IMG/VR virus record: IMGVR_UViG_3300031788_000002
Coordinates: 62,001 to 126,000 of that record
Strand: one strand, 5' to 3'
Length of the DNA stretch: 64,000 nt
DNA from: a virus
Shown: positions 43,145 through 52,916 of the stretch, piece by piece
Position numbering within the stretch: position 1 is the first letter of the stretch
Layout: each line of letters begins with the position of its first letter
The notes under the pieces: generated by a model
What the model saw: only the letters and a program-made list of their open reading frames with translations
Databases searched by the model: none
What the model was told of the DNA's origin: nothing
Program-made: the position numbers and the translations under genes

Positions 43145-43746
43145 GTCATTACCTCCCGTTGAATGTGCAGCCAGCGTTTACTGAGCGCTTCGAGGCTCAA
43201 GTCGCGGGGGCACCCTAAGGGGTCGAAATCCCCCAAATAGGTATCGAGGAATTGTTCATCGACGCGCTCCCCCGTGTGCAAGTAACGTGGGAGATCAAAA
43301 CCATGAAGCAACAAGTCAGATACGCGATAGTCATTTTGTTGGCGTAGTTCAAGCTCACGCAGAAAGAGATCGTCTTCAACGTCGTCTGGGTAGGCATGCA
43401 GCCCTACCCACCCACGGCGCCTATCTCCGATTTCGTAGCGTTCTTCTTGTGTCCAAGGATTGATGTCCCCCGGTTTTGCATCCCCGCAGAGTAATTCGAA
43501 GTCGAACTGCCCGATGAAAGACACGATTCCATATTGATCAACCACGCGCAGGCGCAGGGGGTCTTTGCTGCGCACAGAGCGCGTAAGAAGCGTGGTGCGC
43601 TCTTCGAGTACAGGGCACAGCGTGTTCTCAACGGTCCAGCGGCGCTGCGGCATGATGGGGTCTTGGAAGGTTCTACCCCACAGGCCCAATAGTGATGTTA
43701 ATAGACGGGTGCCGGGAATGACTTCGAACTCTTTTGTTAGCGGCAC
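43135..43746 (-). CDS. hypothetical protein
   Basis: The start was set at GTG 43746 because AAGAGGAGG lies six bases before it, the best Shine-Dalgarno in this region; the frame is open further upstream. The 204-residue product has VPLTKEFEVIPGTRLLTSLL at its start, a beta-rich middle (LRLRVVDQYGIVSFIGQFDF) and an acidic, helical end with DDVEDDLFLRELELRQQND. Function is unknown. Confidence 0.5.
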   Translation of the reverse strand: MPLTKEFEVIPGTRLLTSLLGLWGRTFQDPIMPQRRWTVENTLCPVLEERTTLLTRSVRSKDPLRLRVVDQYGIVSFIGQFDFELLCGDAKPGDINPWTQEERYEIGDRRRGWVGLHAYPDDVEDDLFLRELELRQQNDYRVSDLLLHGFDLPRYLHTGERVDEQFLDTYLGDFDPLGCPRDLSLEALSKRWLHIQREVMTWQ

Positions 43747-43861
43747 GACGAGCCTCCTCTTGGGGTAAAAAACCACTGTGGTCTGCGAGCCACCAGGCAA
43801 TGCCCTGGAGAACGCCGACCACCGCGGCTAATAGGAAGAGGGGGACCTCTCCCTGTTTCAT
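43673..43861 (-). CDS. small membrane protein overlapping the next gene
   Basis: The ATG overlaps the upstream stop as ATGA. The 62-residue product has one hydrophobic segment at residues 7-25 (PLFLLAAVVGVLQGIAWWL), then a basic tail. Its last 74 bases overlap the start of the following gene in another frame, and the Shine-Dalgarno of that gene lies within it. It could be a small envelope or lysis-related protein. The overlap lowers certainty about the true end of expression. Confidence 0.5.
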   Translation of the reverse strand: MKQGEVPLFLLAAVVGVLQGIAWWLADHSGFLPQEEARRAANKRVRSHSRHPSINITIGPVG

Positions 43862-44016
43862 GCAGCGTTGCTTCCTTTCTTCGGTACAGTTGGGGGTTCT
43901 TCGCTGTCGGGTTCTCCTTCGTCGAAGGTCATGTAGAGCTCCGCAACGTCCTGGGAGAGCTGTGACGTTTCCGGGGGTATCGGCGGTGTTTCTTTCTTGG
44001 GGGTTTGCTTTCTCAT
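43858..44016 (-). CDS. short acidic/proline-rich protein
   Basis: The 52-residue product (ATG at 44016) has a Lys/Pro-rich start (MRKQTPKKETPPIPPE) and an acidic middle (YMTFDEGEPDSEEPP). A longer frame starting at 44157 would run into the divergent RNA polymerase gene, so the short form was preferred. It is coupled to the small membrane protein by ATGA. The function is unknown. Confidence 0.4.
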   Translation of the reverse strand: MRKQTPKKETPPIPPETSQLSQDVAELYMTFDEGEPDSEEPPTVPKKGSNAA

Positions 44017-44085
44017 CGTGATTGTTATCCCTGCGAAACTGCGTTTCTTGTAGGAGCGAACCTCCTCGCGGTACGCTAGGCGGCC
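44017..44085. promoter_or_regulatory. divergent intergenic region before the RNA polymerase gene
   Basis: These 69 bases separate the divergent minus-strand small-protein operon from the plus-strand RNA polymerase gene, so promoters in both directions are expected here. Two short inverted repeats are visible, GAAAC/GTTTC and AGGAG/CTCCT. No standard -35/-10 pair can be assigned with confidence. Confidence 0.3.
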
Positions 44086-47000
44086 ATGGCCTACCTCAAT
44101 CCCAAGGAAGCGTTCGCCGACTTGAAGCAGAACGTCATCGAGGGGTTGCAAGCGCACTTCCCCATCACGGGGTCAAAGCAGAGCATCCATCTCGAGGGCG
44201 TCGACGTGCGTGAGCACGCACGGGATTTCAATGATCTAACGGAGCAACACAAGGCCAAAGTCGAGGGGCGCTCCTGGACGGTACCGGTCTTTGGGGCGCT
44301 GGCTCTGAAGAACAATCAAACGGGAGAGGTCCTCGATCGAAAGAGCATTCAGCTGGCGGACTTGCCGTACATGACCCAGCGGCACGCCTACATCGTTGAT
44401 GGGCGGGAATACCAGGTGGATAACCAGTGGCGCCTTAAGCCAGGCGTGTACACGCGCCGTAAAGAAGACGGGGAGCTGAAGTCTCAGTTCAACGTGCAGG
44501 GAAAGCGCCCCTTCGACATCACGTTGGATCCAGAGACCAAGGTTTTTTCCATGATACGCGGGGACTCAAAGAACATCCCCGTCTACCCCCTCATGAAAGA
44601 GCTCGGTGTCGACGACGACACGCTTCAAGCATCCTGGGGGAAAGAGGTCTTGGCGGCGAACCGAGGCGCCCGCGCAGCGGGTACGGCGCTTGAGCGCTTC
44701 TACAAAGCTGACAAGAAGCGTGCACCGACGAGCACCGAAGAAGCGCGGCAGCACTTCATCGATACGATGGAGGGTTCGAAGATACGCCCCGAGGTGACGC
44801 AGATAACGCTTGGGAAGCCCTATGACCACGTGAACGGGAATCTATTGCACGACGTTACGACCAAGATGATTGGCGTGCAACGCGGCGAGATTCCTGAGGA
44901 TGAGCGAGACAGCCTCGTCTTCAAGGATTTGCACACGGTGGCCGACTTCGCCAAGAAGGGCCTGACCGACTGGAAGACGAAGAAAGCGCTCCAAGCGCGC
45001 ACGGCACGTAAGATCAATACCGCCACCAGCATCCGCCAGGTGATTCACGGCAACATGTTCAGCAGGCCGGTTAAAGCTACATTCACCGAGAACGCGCTGG
45101 CGCGTACGGCCGATCAGGTCAACCCCGTCGAGATGCTGACTTCGAGCTTTCAAACGACCATCATGGGGCCCGGGGGAATCCAGAGCGACAACGCCATCAG
45201 TGAGTCGGCAAAGCTCATAAACCCTAGTCAAATCGGGTTTTTGGATTCCATACATACCCCCGAAGGGTCCAAAACTGGGGTAACTTTGCACCTTCCGATG
45301 GGTGTCATTAAACGCGGGAACACGCCTCTCATCCCGGTGTACAACCTGCGCACGCAGCAGATGGACCACATTGATCCTGTGACGTACCACAAGTCCGTGG
45401 TGATGATGCCCGACCAGGTAACGTGGAATAAGAGCACGCCCATCCCCGTGGGTAAGCGCGTGATGGTGTCGCAGAAGGGCAACGAGCTGGTAGAGGCCGA
45501 CGCTTCTTCCGCGGACTACGTGATGCGAAGCCCAAGTCAGCTTTTCAGCATGACTTCGAACTTGATTCCTTTTCTAGGAAACAATTCAGGTAACCGCGCG
45601 AGCTACGCCACCCATCATATCGAGCAGGCGATCAGCCTGCACGATCGGGACGCTCCCCTAGTCCAATCGGGAACAGGGCGGGCGACGGGTGTGCGTACCT
45701 TTGAAGAATTCATGGGACGGCAGTCTGCCCACATCGCGCCTACGGCGGGTACGGTGACAAAGGTCACGGCCGACGCGATCACCGTGCAGGATAAGGAGGG
45801 TAAGGACCACCACGTCACCATCTACAACAACTTTCCCCTCAATGATCCAAAGGCAGTTCTTCATAGTACGCCGGCTGTAAAGGAGGGGGATGCGGTTACA
45901 CCGGGGCAGCTTCTGGCCGATAACAACTTCACGCGCAATGGTCAGTTGGCACTCGGAAAGAACTTGCTGGTCGCCTACATTCCTTTTAAGGGACACAACT
46001 TCGAAGACGGCATCGCTATTAGCCAGACCGCCGCCGCCAAAATGGCGAGTGAGCACATGCATAAGCCGTCGATTACGTTGGGGCCTGATGCCATTACGGG
46101 CCTCGCGAAGTACAAGGCGTTGCACCCAACATCCTTCGAGACGCAGCAGCTAGAACACCTGGATGACGCAGGGGTCGTACGCGTTGGTCAAACCGTGCGT
46201 ACGGGCGATCCGCTGGTGGTGGCATCCCGCCCGTTTGACTCCAAGGGGTCGTACTCTCTGAGCAAGATTCGTAAGAGTCTAAGCAGTCAAACGCTGGACT
46301 CCAGCTTGACGTGGAAGAGTGAGCATCCCGGTGAAGTGGTGGGCATTCATCGAGATGAAGAGGGTAATGTCACCGTACATGTGCGCACCGTAGAGCCTAT
46401 GCAAGTAGGCGATAAAATGTGTTACGACGAAGAAACGGAGATGCTTACCGCGCGCGGGTGGCTTCCAGTGGCGGATGTAACGTGTGCCGACGAAGTCTGC
46501 TCTCGTGTTGACGGGCACATTGTTTATCAAAGTCCCGATGCGGTTTTTGCTTACCCAACCGGCGGGCGTATGTACCGCATCAAAAGCCGGCAGGTCGACT
46601 TACTCGTTACCGATAAGCACGACATGTTTGTCAAGGAGCGGGGGGCCTCCGACTTTTTGTTGACGCCGGCGGCTACGCTTTTTGGTCGTCGCATTCGCTA
46701 CGCCAAGAGTGGGCTCTGGCAAGGGCATGACCCGGAGTACATTGCCTTCCCCGCTCTGTGCGTTCGTGCCGGTCAGTACGGTAACGGTTCTCGGATGTTG
46801 CCCGAAGTACGGTTGCCCGTCTCGGTGTACTGCATGCTCTTGGGGGCCTACGTGTCTAACGGGCACACGTTTGATCAGCCGGGGGACTACGGCATCGCCA
46901 TTGACAAAGCAACGGGACCGCAATTCGAAGAACTGTGCCGTGCGCTAACCGAGGCGAACATCGCCTTCAGTCGTACGAACGGCGCGACCTGCTCCCGCGT

Positions 47001-50000
47001 TACCATCCATTCCAAGCAATGGCTTGAGCACTTTCGTGTTCTTGGGCGTGCACGCGTCAAGTACATCCCGGAGCACATCTTCAGTTTTTCGCGGGACAGC
47101 CTCTGCATTCTCTTTAAGTGGTTGATGTGGGGGAATAGTTCTTCAATGATGACGGGGCGTCCTGTGGCGTACTTTACCTCGTCAAAACGTCTAGCCGATG
47201 ATGTTCAGCGTTTGGCTCTGCACGTGGGCTACGCCGGTAACGTCCGTATTCACGCCGAGGAAGGGTGGCAAACGATCAAAGGTAAGCCCTCGTGGTGTGC
47301 GCGTTCCTACGAGGTGCGCATCGTTACAACGAAGCTGGAGCCTCAGGTTAATAACGGCCACGTAAAGAAGCAGCGTGCTCAAGAAGAATACTTCGTCGAG
47401 AACTACACCAAGCCGGTGTACTGCGTCCGTGTTCCCGGGCACGTTGTCTACGTTCGCCGAAACGGTAAAGCTGTTTGGTCGGGCAACTCGGGGCGTCACG
47501 GGAACAAGGGGGTCATCACCACTATCCTTCCCGACAAAGAGATGCCGCACACAGCGGACGGGCGTCCAATTGAAGTCGTCTTGAATCCTAGCGGCGTTCC
47601 CGGGCGCATGAACATGGGTCAGGTCTTGGAAACGGCGGCCGGTAAGATTGCAGAGAAGACGGGGCAGACCTACATCGTCAACAACTTCGAGCACGGTGTA
47701 GACCAACTCGATCGTGTGAAGAAGGCGCTCAAAGAACACGGGCTTACGGATACCGAAGAAGTAATTGACCCCGTGAGTGGGCAATCCCTCGGTAAAGCTT
47801 TGGTAGGTCCTCAGCACCTTCTGAAGTTGAACTTTCAAATTGATAAGAAGGTGAGCGTGCGCTCTGGTATGCCTCTTGAGGGTGCCGAACCAGAGCATTA
47901 TGATGCGGACACGCTCATTCCCGCGCAAGGGGGTAAGACGGGCGGGCAGTCCATGGGTAACCTGGGATTGTACGGGATGCTCGCGCACGGTGCGAAGCAC
48001 AATATCCGGGAGATGCAGACTTGGAAGAGTGAGGGTGCGGATCGAAAAGAGCGTTGGGACAGCCTTCACAATGAAGTGTGGCGTGCCATTCAAACGGGGG
48101 AAACACCACCCCCTCCGAAGAAGACCTTCGCGTTCCAAAAGTTCGAGGACATGCTGACGGCTGCGGGTATCAACGTCACGAAGCGCGGGCATACACTTCA
48201 GTTGACTCCCCTCACCAATCAACAGATTCTCGCGCAAAGCGCGGGGGCGTTACCCAATCCGGGCTACAGCGTCATTTCGAAGAAGGGTAAAGCAGGGGAT
48301 GAGCCCGTCGCGCGTAAAGGCGGCGTCTTCGACCCCGCGATTACGGGAGGACATGGGGGGCAGAACTGGTCGCACATTGTTCTTCCGGAGCCCGTCCCCA
48401 ACCCCGTATTCGAGCATGCGATCCAGCGTGTTCTTGGCCTTAAAGAGGGGCAGTACGCGGACATCGTTAACGGTGAGGCCGCGGTTAAGGACGGCAAGGT
48501 TGTTCCCTTGGGAACAGAGGGCTCTAAAGCGGGGGGTGCCGCCATCGCGCATATGCTGGGTGAGCTCGACGTAAAAGAGGAGCTCAAGAAAGCTAAGGAC
48601 GCTCTCGACAAGCTCAAGGTACCCGCGAACCTCGCGCATCGAGATGTTACTCCAAAACTTGATCAGCTTTCGAAGCAGGTGCGCTACCTGTCCACTTTGG
48701 ACAAGGCAGGGATTCATCCAAAGGACGCCTACGTTCTCGAAAACCTGCCCGTGATCCCACCCATCATGCGGCCCGCAAGTTTTTTGCCGAACGGTAACGT
48801 ACACGAAGCGGATCTGAACAGCTTGTACACGCGCGCTGGGCAGCTCGCGTCCGCAATGCAATCCCCCAACTACAAGTACTTGAGCGACCATGACAAGAAG
48901 GAGGATCGCTTCAATTTGTACGACAGCGTGAAAGCGCTCATGGGGGTGGGGGAAGATTGGGCGACCCGGGGCAAGCAAGGCAAGGGAGTGCTCCTTCAAA
49001 TCGCGGGCTCTGCACCCAAAGAAGGTTACTTCCAGAATACGCTCTTATCGCGTCGTCAAGACATGACCATGCGCGCCACCATCACGCCAGATGCATCCAT
49101 GGGGCTTGACCAGGTGGGCCTACCGGAAAAGAAGGCGCTCGACTTGTTCCGCCCGTTTGTAGTGAACAAGCTGCAAGAAATCGGAGCCGCTAGTACACCA
49201 CGGGAAGCGCATGCGCTTTTGTCTGAACCGGGGAAGAAAGATCCCGCGGTGTACCAGGCGCTCGATAAGGTGATGGCGGAGCGCCCCGTGCTGCTCAAGC
49301 GCGATCCGGTACTGCACAAGCACGGCGTGCAAGCTTTTTGGCCGCAGCGCGTCCCGGGGAAAGCCATTCAGATTCACCCCTTAACTACCGGGGGCTTCAC
49401 GGCCGATTTCGACGGCGACACCATGGCACTCTACGTACCCATCGGGCGCGACGCTGTTGAAGAAGCCAAGGGCATGGTGCCTTCCCGAAATGTATACAAC
49501 GAAGCCAGCGGCAAGGTTATTTACCAGCCGAGTCTGGAAGCCAGCCTGGGCTTGTTCAAACTCTCGCGTGTTACAGGGGATAGCGGAAAGACATTCGACT
49601 CCCATGCCGCCTTACTCAAAGCGGCACAAGCGGGAAAGCTGACGGTGACCGAAACCGCAACGGTCGATGGGAAGCCCACGACGGCCGGGCGTATCTTGTT
49701 GGCGTCCGCCGTTCCGGAATCGATGCAGCACGACATGTTGCACAACATGAATCTGTCCTTGAATAAAAAGGGTACGGATCGCGTGTACACGCAGATCGCC
49801 AAGGAACACAAGGCCGCTTTCGCGGATTCGGCGGTCAAGCTGATGCGCCTCGGGTACGACGCCGCCTTCGGTGTTCTCAAGATCCCTAACCCGGCAACGC
49901 AGGGAACGGCGGCGGCTGTCGAGAAAGATGGGGAACACCCCAAGGACAACGTTCAGTACTTGCCTATGGGTACGCATTCCTTGAGCTTGAACGACTTTAC

Positions 50001-51633
50001 GCCGGACAAGGCCACGCGGGATCCTATCGTGGCGGCTGCAACTAAAAAGGTGGAACAGATCAATGCGCGCACGGATCTTAGTGACGCCGAGCGAGAACAG
50101 CATGTGGTCAACACCTGGCACGATGCAACGGACCAGATGCTGAAAGAGCATGATACGAAGATGACGGCCAATCCCAATAACCTGTACCTGATGCAGCAAG
50201 CGGGTGTGAAGCCGGGGCCTATTCAATACCGGCAGCTTCGCCTGGCCCCGATGCTCATGGTGGACAGCCAGAACCGTGTGATTTCGACGCCGGTAACGAA
50301 GAGTTACTCCGAGGGGTTGGACGTGAGCTCCTACTGGACGCAGATGGCCGGTGCGCGCCGAGGATCAGTACTCAAAGTTCAAGAGGTGCGCGAACCGGGG
50401 TACTTTACGAAGAAGCTCATCAACGTAACGATGGGCCTACAGGTTACGAAGCATGATTGCGGTACGGATAACGGGCTGCACTTGCCTATCCACTCCCAGG
50501 ATATCTTTGACCGTACTCTGGCACAGGAACACACCATTGGGGGTGTGACGTACGCGAAGGACACGGTGATTACGCCGCAGGTAGCGTCCACAATCAAAGC
50601 CGCGGATAAGAACGCAACTTTGTTGGTCCGCTCAACATTGAAGTGCGACAACGGAACCGGCGTTTGTCAGAAGTGCGCGGGCCTGGCGCCCGATGGGCAG
50701 CATTATTCCTTGGGAACGAACGTTGGGATTTTGGCTACGCAAGCTCTTGGGGAACGCGCTACTCAGCTCACGCTCAAAGCTTTTCATGGAGGCGGTGTAG
50801 CGGAGCGTGGCGCAAACTTGGTCAACGATTTTATTCGCGTCCAGCAGTTGACGTCTCTGCCCAAGGAAATCCCGAACGCGGCGCGTTTGGCTGCGAAGGA
50901 TGGTGTGGTTGAGAAAATTGAAGAAGATCCCACGGGTCACGTGGCGTGGATTGGTGGCGTCAAGCACCACATCGCCAACGATGATCAGGGTAACCCGCTC
51001 TTCAAACCGCTCCCTGGGCAGACCGAGTCCACCTTACCCGGGGGCACGAAGTGGACGGGGTTGCAAGTCGGTATGAAGGTGCGCGCGGGAGACCCTTTGA
51101 CGGATCCGGCGCGCACCTATGTCAATCCCCATGACTTGTACGCCGTCACGGGAAGTATGGCTCAAGTGCAAAACCACTTGGTGACGGAGCTGCATGACAT
51201 TTACGGTCGCGAGGGCGTTCGCCGTCAGAACACGGAGACTGTGGTGCGCGCCCTTAGCGACCTGACCCGTGTCATTAACCCCGGGGATCATGAAACCATG
51301 ATCAAGGGACAGTACGCGTCGCGTGCCAAAGTGCAAGAAGCCAACCGACAGCTTATAGCGCAGGGTCTTCAGCCGATTCAGCACACGCCGATTATGAAAG
51401 GTATCAGCGTGATGCCCCTTGAGGTACAAGAGGATTGGATGGCCAAGTTGAACCATGAGCGCTTGCGGGATCCAGCGCAGGGACTGCCCGCGAGTGCCGC
51501 CCTCGGGGCTTCCTCTGATCTGCACGGGAACAACCCGGTAGCAGGCATGGCTTACGGAGCCGAGTTTGGAATGACCAACGTCAACGTCTTCGACAAGCCG
51601 CACCTTAAAGACGTCGCGTCCCACGCATACTGA
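44086..51633 (+). CDS. single-chain beta-beta' multisubunit-type RNA polymerase, with intein
   Basis: The 2515-residue precursor splices to about 2159 residues. The first part is beta-like: a GPGGIQSDNAIS fork region, LDSIHTPEGSKTG, FKGHNFEDGIAIS, GDKM joined after splicing to SGRHGNKGVI, VLNPSGVPGRMNMGQVLE and GGQSMGNLGLYGMLAHGA. The rest is beta'-like: TADFDGDTMALYV with catalytic Asp1774, 1776 and 1778, a four-Cys zinc site (C2125, C2187, C2194, C2197), and ATQALGERATQLTLKAFH for the bridge helix/trigger loop. It would transcribe DNA. The N-terminal beta' zinc site is absent and no alpha or sigma gene is seen. The chain is shorter than the sum of E. coli beta and beta'. Confidence 0.9.
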   Translation: MAYLNPKEAFADLKQNVIEGLQAHFPITGSKQSIHLEGVDVREHARDFNDLTEQHKAKVEGRSWTVPVFGALALKNNQTGEVLDRKSIQLADLPYMTQRHAYIVDGREYQVDNQWRLKPGVYTRRKEDGELKSQFNVQGKRPFDITLDPETKVFSMIRGDSKNIPVYPLMKELGVDDDTLQASWGKEVLAANRGARAAGTALERFYKADKKRAPTSTEEARQHFIDTMEGSKIRPEVTQITLGKPYDHVNGNLLHDVTTKMIGVQRGEIPEDERDSLVFKDLHTVADFAKKGLTDWKTKKALQARTARKINTATSIRQVIHGNMFSRPVKATFTENALARTADQVNPVEMLTSSFQTTIMGPGGIQSDNAISESAKLINPSQIGFLDSIHTPEGSKTGVTLHLPMGVIKRGNTPLIPVYNLRTQQMDHIDPVTYHKSVVMMPDQVTWNKSTPIPVGKRVMVSQKGNELVEADASSADYVMRSPSQLFSMTSNLIPFLGNNSGNRASYATHHIEQAISLHDRDAPLVQSGTGRATGVRTFEEFMGRQSAHIAPTAGTVTKVTADAITVQDKEGKDHHVTIYNNFPLNDPKAVLHSTPAVKEGDAVTPGQLLADNNFTRNGQLALGKNLLVAYIPFKGHNFEDGIAISQTAAAKMASEHMHKPSITLGPDAITGLAKYKALHPTSFETQQLEHLDDAGVVRVGQTVRTGDPLVVASRPFDSKGSYSLSKIRKSLSSQTLDSSLTWKSEHPGEVVGIHRDEEGNVTVHVRTVEPMQVGDKMCYDEETEMLTARGWLPVADVTCADEVCSRVDGHIVYQSPDAVFAYPTGGRMYRIKSRQVDLLVTDKHDMFVKERGASDFLLTPAATLFGRRIRYAKSGLWQGHDPEYIAFPALCVRAGQYGNGSRMLPEVRLPVSVYCMLLGAYVSNGHTFDQPGDYGIAIDKATGPQFEELCRALTEANIAFSRTNGATCSRVTIHSKQWLEHFRVLGRARVKYIPEHIFSFSRDSLCILFKWLMWGNSSSMMTGRPVAYFTSSKRLADDVQRLALHVGYAGNVRIHAEEGWQTIKGKPSWCARSYEVRIVTTKLEPQVNNGHVKKQRAQEEYFVENYTKPVYCVRVPGHVVYVRRNGKAVWSGNSGRHGNKGVITTILPDKEMPHTADGRPIEVVLNPSGVPGRMNMGQVLETAAGKIAEKTGQTYIVNNFEHGVDQLDRVKKALKEHGLTDTEEVIDPVSGQSLGKALVGPQHLLKLNFQIDKKVSVRSGMPLEGAEPEHYDADTLIPAQGGKTGGQSMGNLGLYGMLAHGAKHNIREMQTWKSEGADRKERWDSLHNEVWRAIQTGETPPPPKKTFAFQKFEDMLTAAGINVTKRGHTLQLTPLTNQQILAQSAGALPNPGYSVISKKGKAGDEPVARKGGVFDPAITGGHGGQNWSHIVLPEPVPNPVFEHAIQRVLGLKEGQYADIVNGEAAVKDGKVVPLGTEGSKAGGAAIAHMLGELDVKEELKKAKDALDKLKVPANLAHRDVTPKLDQLSKQVRYLSTLDKAGIHPKDAYVLENLPVIPPIMRPASFLPNGNVHEADLNSLYTRAGQLASAMQSPNYKYLSDHDKKEDRFNLYDSVKALMGVGEDWATRGKQGKGVLLQIAGSAPKEGYFQNTLLSRRQDMTMRATITPDASMGLDQVGLPEKKALDLFRPFVVNKLQEIGAASTPREAHALLSEPGKKDPAVYQALDKVMAERPVLLKRDPVLHKHGVQAFWPQRVPGKAIQIHPLTTGGFTADFDGDTMALYVPIGRDAVEEAKGMVPSRNVYNEASGKVIYQPSLEASLGLFKLSRVTGDSGKTFDSHAALLKAAQAGKLTVTETATVDGKPTTAGRILLASAVPESMQHDMLHNMNLSLNKKGTDRVYTQIAKEHKAAFADSAVKLMRLGYDAAFGVLKIPNPATQGTAAAVEKDGEHPKDNVQYLPMGTHSLSLNDFTPDKATRDPIVAAATKKVEQINARTDLSDAEREQHVVNTWHDATDQMLKEHDTKMTANPNNLYLMQQAGVKPGPIQYRQLRLAPMLMVDSQNRVISTPVTKSYSEGLDVSSYWTQMAGARRGSVLKVQEVREPGYFTKKLINVTMGLQVTKHDCGTDNGLHLPIHSQDIFDRTLAQEHTIGGVTYAKDTVITPQVASTIKAADKNATLLVRSTLKCDNGTGVCQKCAGLAPDGQHYSLGTNVGILATQALGERATQLTLKAFHGGGVAERGANLVNDFIRVQQLTSLPKEIPNAARLAAKDGVVEKIEEDPTGHVAWIGGVKHHIANDDQGNPLFKPLPGQTESTLPGGTKWTGLQVGMKVRAGDPLTDPARTYVNPHDLYAVTGSMAQVQNHLVTELHDIYGREGVRRQNTETVVRALSDLTRVINPGDHETMIKGQYASRAKVQEANRQLIAQGLQPIQHTPIMKGISVMPLEVQEDWMAKLNHERLRDPAQGLPASAALGASSDLHGNNPVAGMAYGAEFGMTNVNVFDKPHLKDVASHAY
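46420..47487 (+). other. RNA polymerase intein with degenerate endonuclease
   Basis: Residues 779-1134 (356 residues) interrupt the strictly conserved GDKM-xGRHGNKG segment of beta. The intein starts with Cys (CYDEETEMLTARGWLPV) and ends WSGN, with Ser as the next residue. Block B reads LLVTDKHDMFVKE. Traces of two LAGLIDADG motifs remain, LLGAYVSNG (918-926) and LFKWLMWGNSS (1009-1019), but Asn stands where the catalytic Asp or Glu should be in both, so homing activity is probably lost while splicing persists. The penultimate residue is Gly rather than His. Confidence 0.85.
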
Positions 51634-52913
51634 TGGGCCGCTACATCACCGATCCCCATACGGATGCGCGTACGCCGCTCGAGCGTACCAGCATGCGCAG
51701 TTCGTGGACGCAGCCCCACGGGGCTTCGCCCGCGTTTATTCACGAATCTCGCGTCTTAGACTTTAATTTGGCCACCTGGACCGTCGATGTACGCTCTCAG
51801 TTTGACCAGAAGTTCTACCCGAACATTCAGGTTGCGGGCCCTTACCTTCATCCTAATCGCGGAGAAGGTTGGTCGGTTGTTCCCGAAGTGAACGCAAAGT
51901 GCGTGGTATGTTTACCCAGTGACGGGCCCCCGCCTTTTGTGCTGGCTTTCATCATGCCTATGGAGACCCCCGAGGATCCCTCCTCGAGCGCTGCGGCAGA
52001 AGACGCAGCGGATACCACAGGTACTAACCAGGGTGCGGTTTTCTCTGGAGGTCGTGCACGGGGTAAGCCCGGGGACATGATATGGCAAGGGCGGGACGGC
52101 AACTTCGTGATTATGCATCGCGGGGGCGTTCTCCAGGTGGGGTCGACGGAGCTCGCCCAGCGCATTTACATACCGCTCGGCAATATCATTACGGACATCA
52201 GTCAAAACTACGAGCATCACAATACTGGGGGTTCCATTAACTGGGGACTGTCCACAAGCTACACCGACGATAATCCTCAGACCGAGTTTCGTCAGACGTT
52301 CCGGTTGTTTGCCAACGATGCCCAGGCGGATCTACGCATTGCTGTTGGGCAAGTGCATCAGCCTGTTCCAGAACCTTCGGGGGATGCAGGCGAGACCTCG
52401 AACAACACGGCGATGGGTGTAGGGGCCGACACTATCGTTGCTGAGTTCGTGATCGCACCGGCCGGCTTCAACGTGGAAGCGGGTTCGCCGGTGAGCGGCG
52501 TAGAGAACCTGACCAAGTTGAAGATGTTTTTTGACCGGTCAGGGTCTGGGTTCTTGCGCGCTGAAGCAAGCGTCAACATCCGCGTCAAAAATCAACTTCG
52601 TATTACGGCAGATCAGGGGATGACGCTGACCTCGGGTAAGTCACTGCAATTGCAGGCGACAGAAAATCTACGGTTGGTGGGAAGTACTGGGGTTCAGATT
52701 ACGTCGGATAAGGGCGCGGTAACCATTAACGGAGGGGACACCCCCGTGGCCACCGTCGGCTCAGCGGTGAGCATTGTTATCGCAACGCCCGTACCTATTA
52801 TCCTGAGCGCACCCGTACCGGGGACGCCAGGTGTCATCTCAGCGGGCGCGATGTTCACCGGCTTTATCACCAACGGATCCAGCACGGTGTTGGTCCCGGG
52901 GCCGCAAGGCTAA
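51633..52913 (+). CDS. baseplate spike / gp5-VgrG-like protein
   Basis: The start shares a base with the polymerase stop (TGATG). The 426-residue protein has an N-terminal OB-like region (VDVRSQFDQKFYPNIQVAGP and WSVVPEVNAKCVVCLPSDG, like gpV/gp5) and a beta-rich end with regular short strands (GMTLTSGKSLQLQATENLRL, GSTGVQITSDKGAVTI) as in the beta-helical spikes of contractile tails. It would form the cell-puncturing tip. The fold is inferred from pattern, not from an active-site motif. Confidence 0.65.
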   Translation: MGRYITDPHTDARTPLERTSMRSSWTQPHGASPAFIHESRVLDFNLATWTVDVRSQFDQKFYPNIQVAGPYLHPNRGEGWSVVPEVNAKCVVCLPSDGPPPFVLAFIMPMETPEDPSSSAAAEDAADTTGTNQGAVFSGGRARGKPGDMIWQGRDGNFVIMHRGGVLQVGSTELAQRIYIPLGNIITDISQNYEHHNTGGSINWGLSTSYTDDNPQTEFRQTFRLFANDAQADLRIAVGQVHQPVPEPSGDAGETSNNTAMGVGADTIVAEFVIAPAGFNVEAGSPVSGVENLTKLKMFFDRSGSGFLRAEASVNIRVKNQLRITADQGMTLTSGKSLQLQATENLRLVGSTGVQITSDKGAVTINGGDTPVATVGSAVSIVIATPVPIILSAPVPGTPGVISAGAMFTGFITNGSSTVLVPGPQG

Positions 52914-52916
52914 GCG

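Noticed and set aside
47191-48237. 348-residue minus-strand frame inside the RNA polymerase gene
   Set aside because: It is opposite conserved polymerase motifs and the intein end and shows no family feature.
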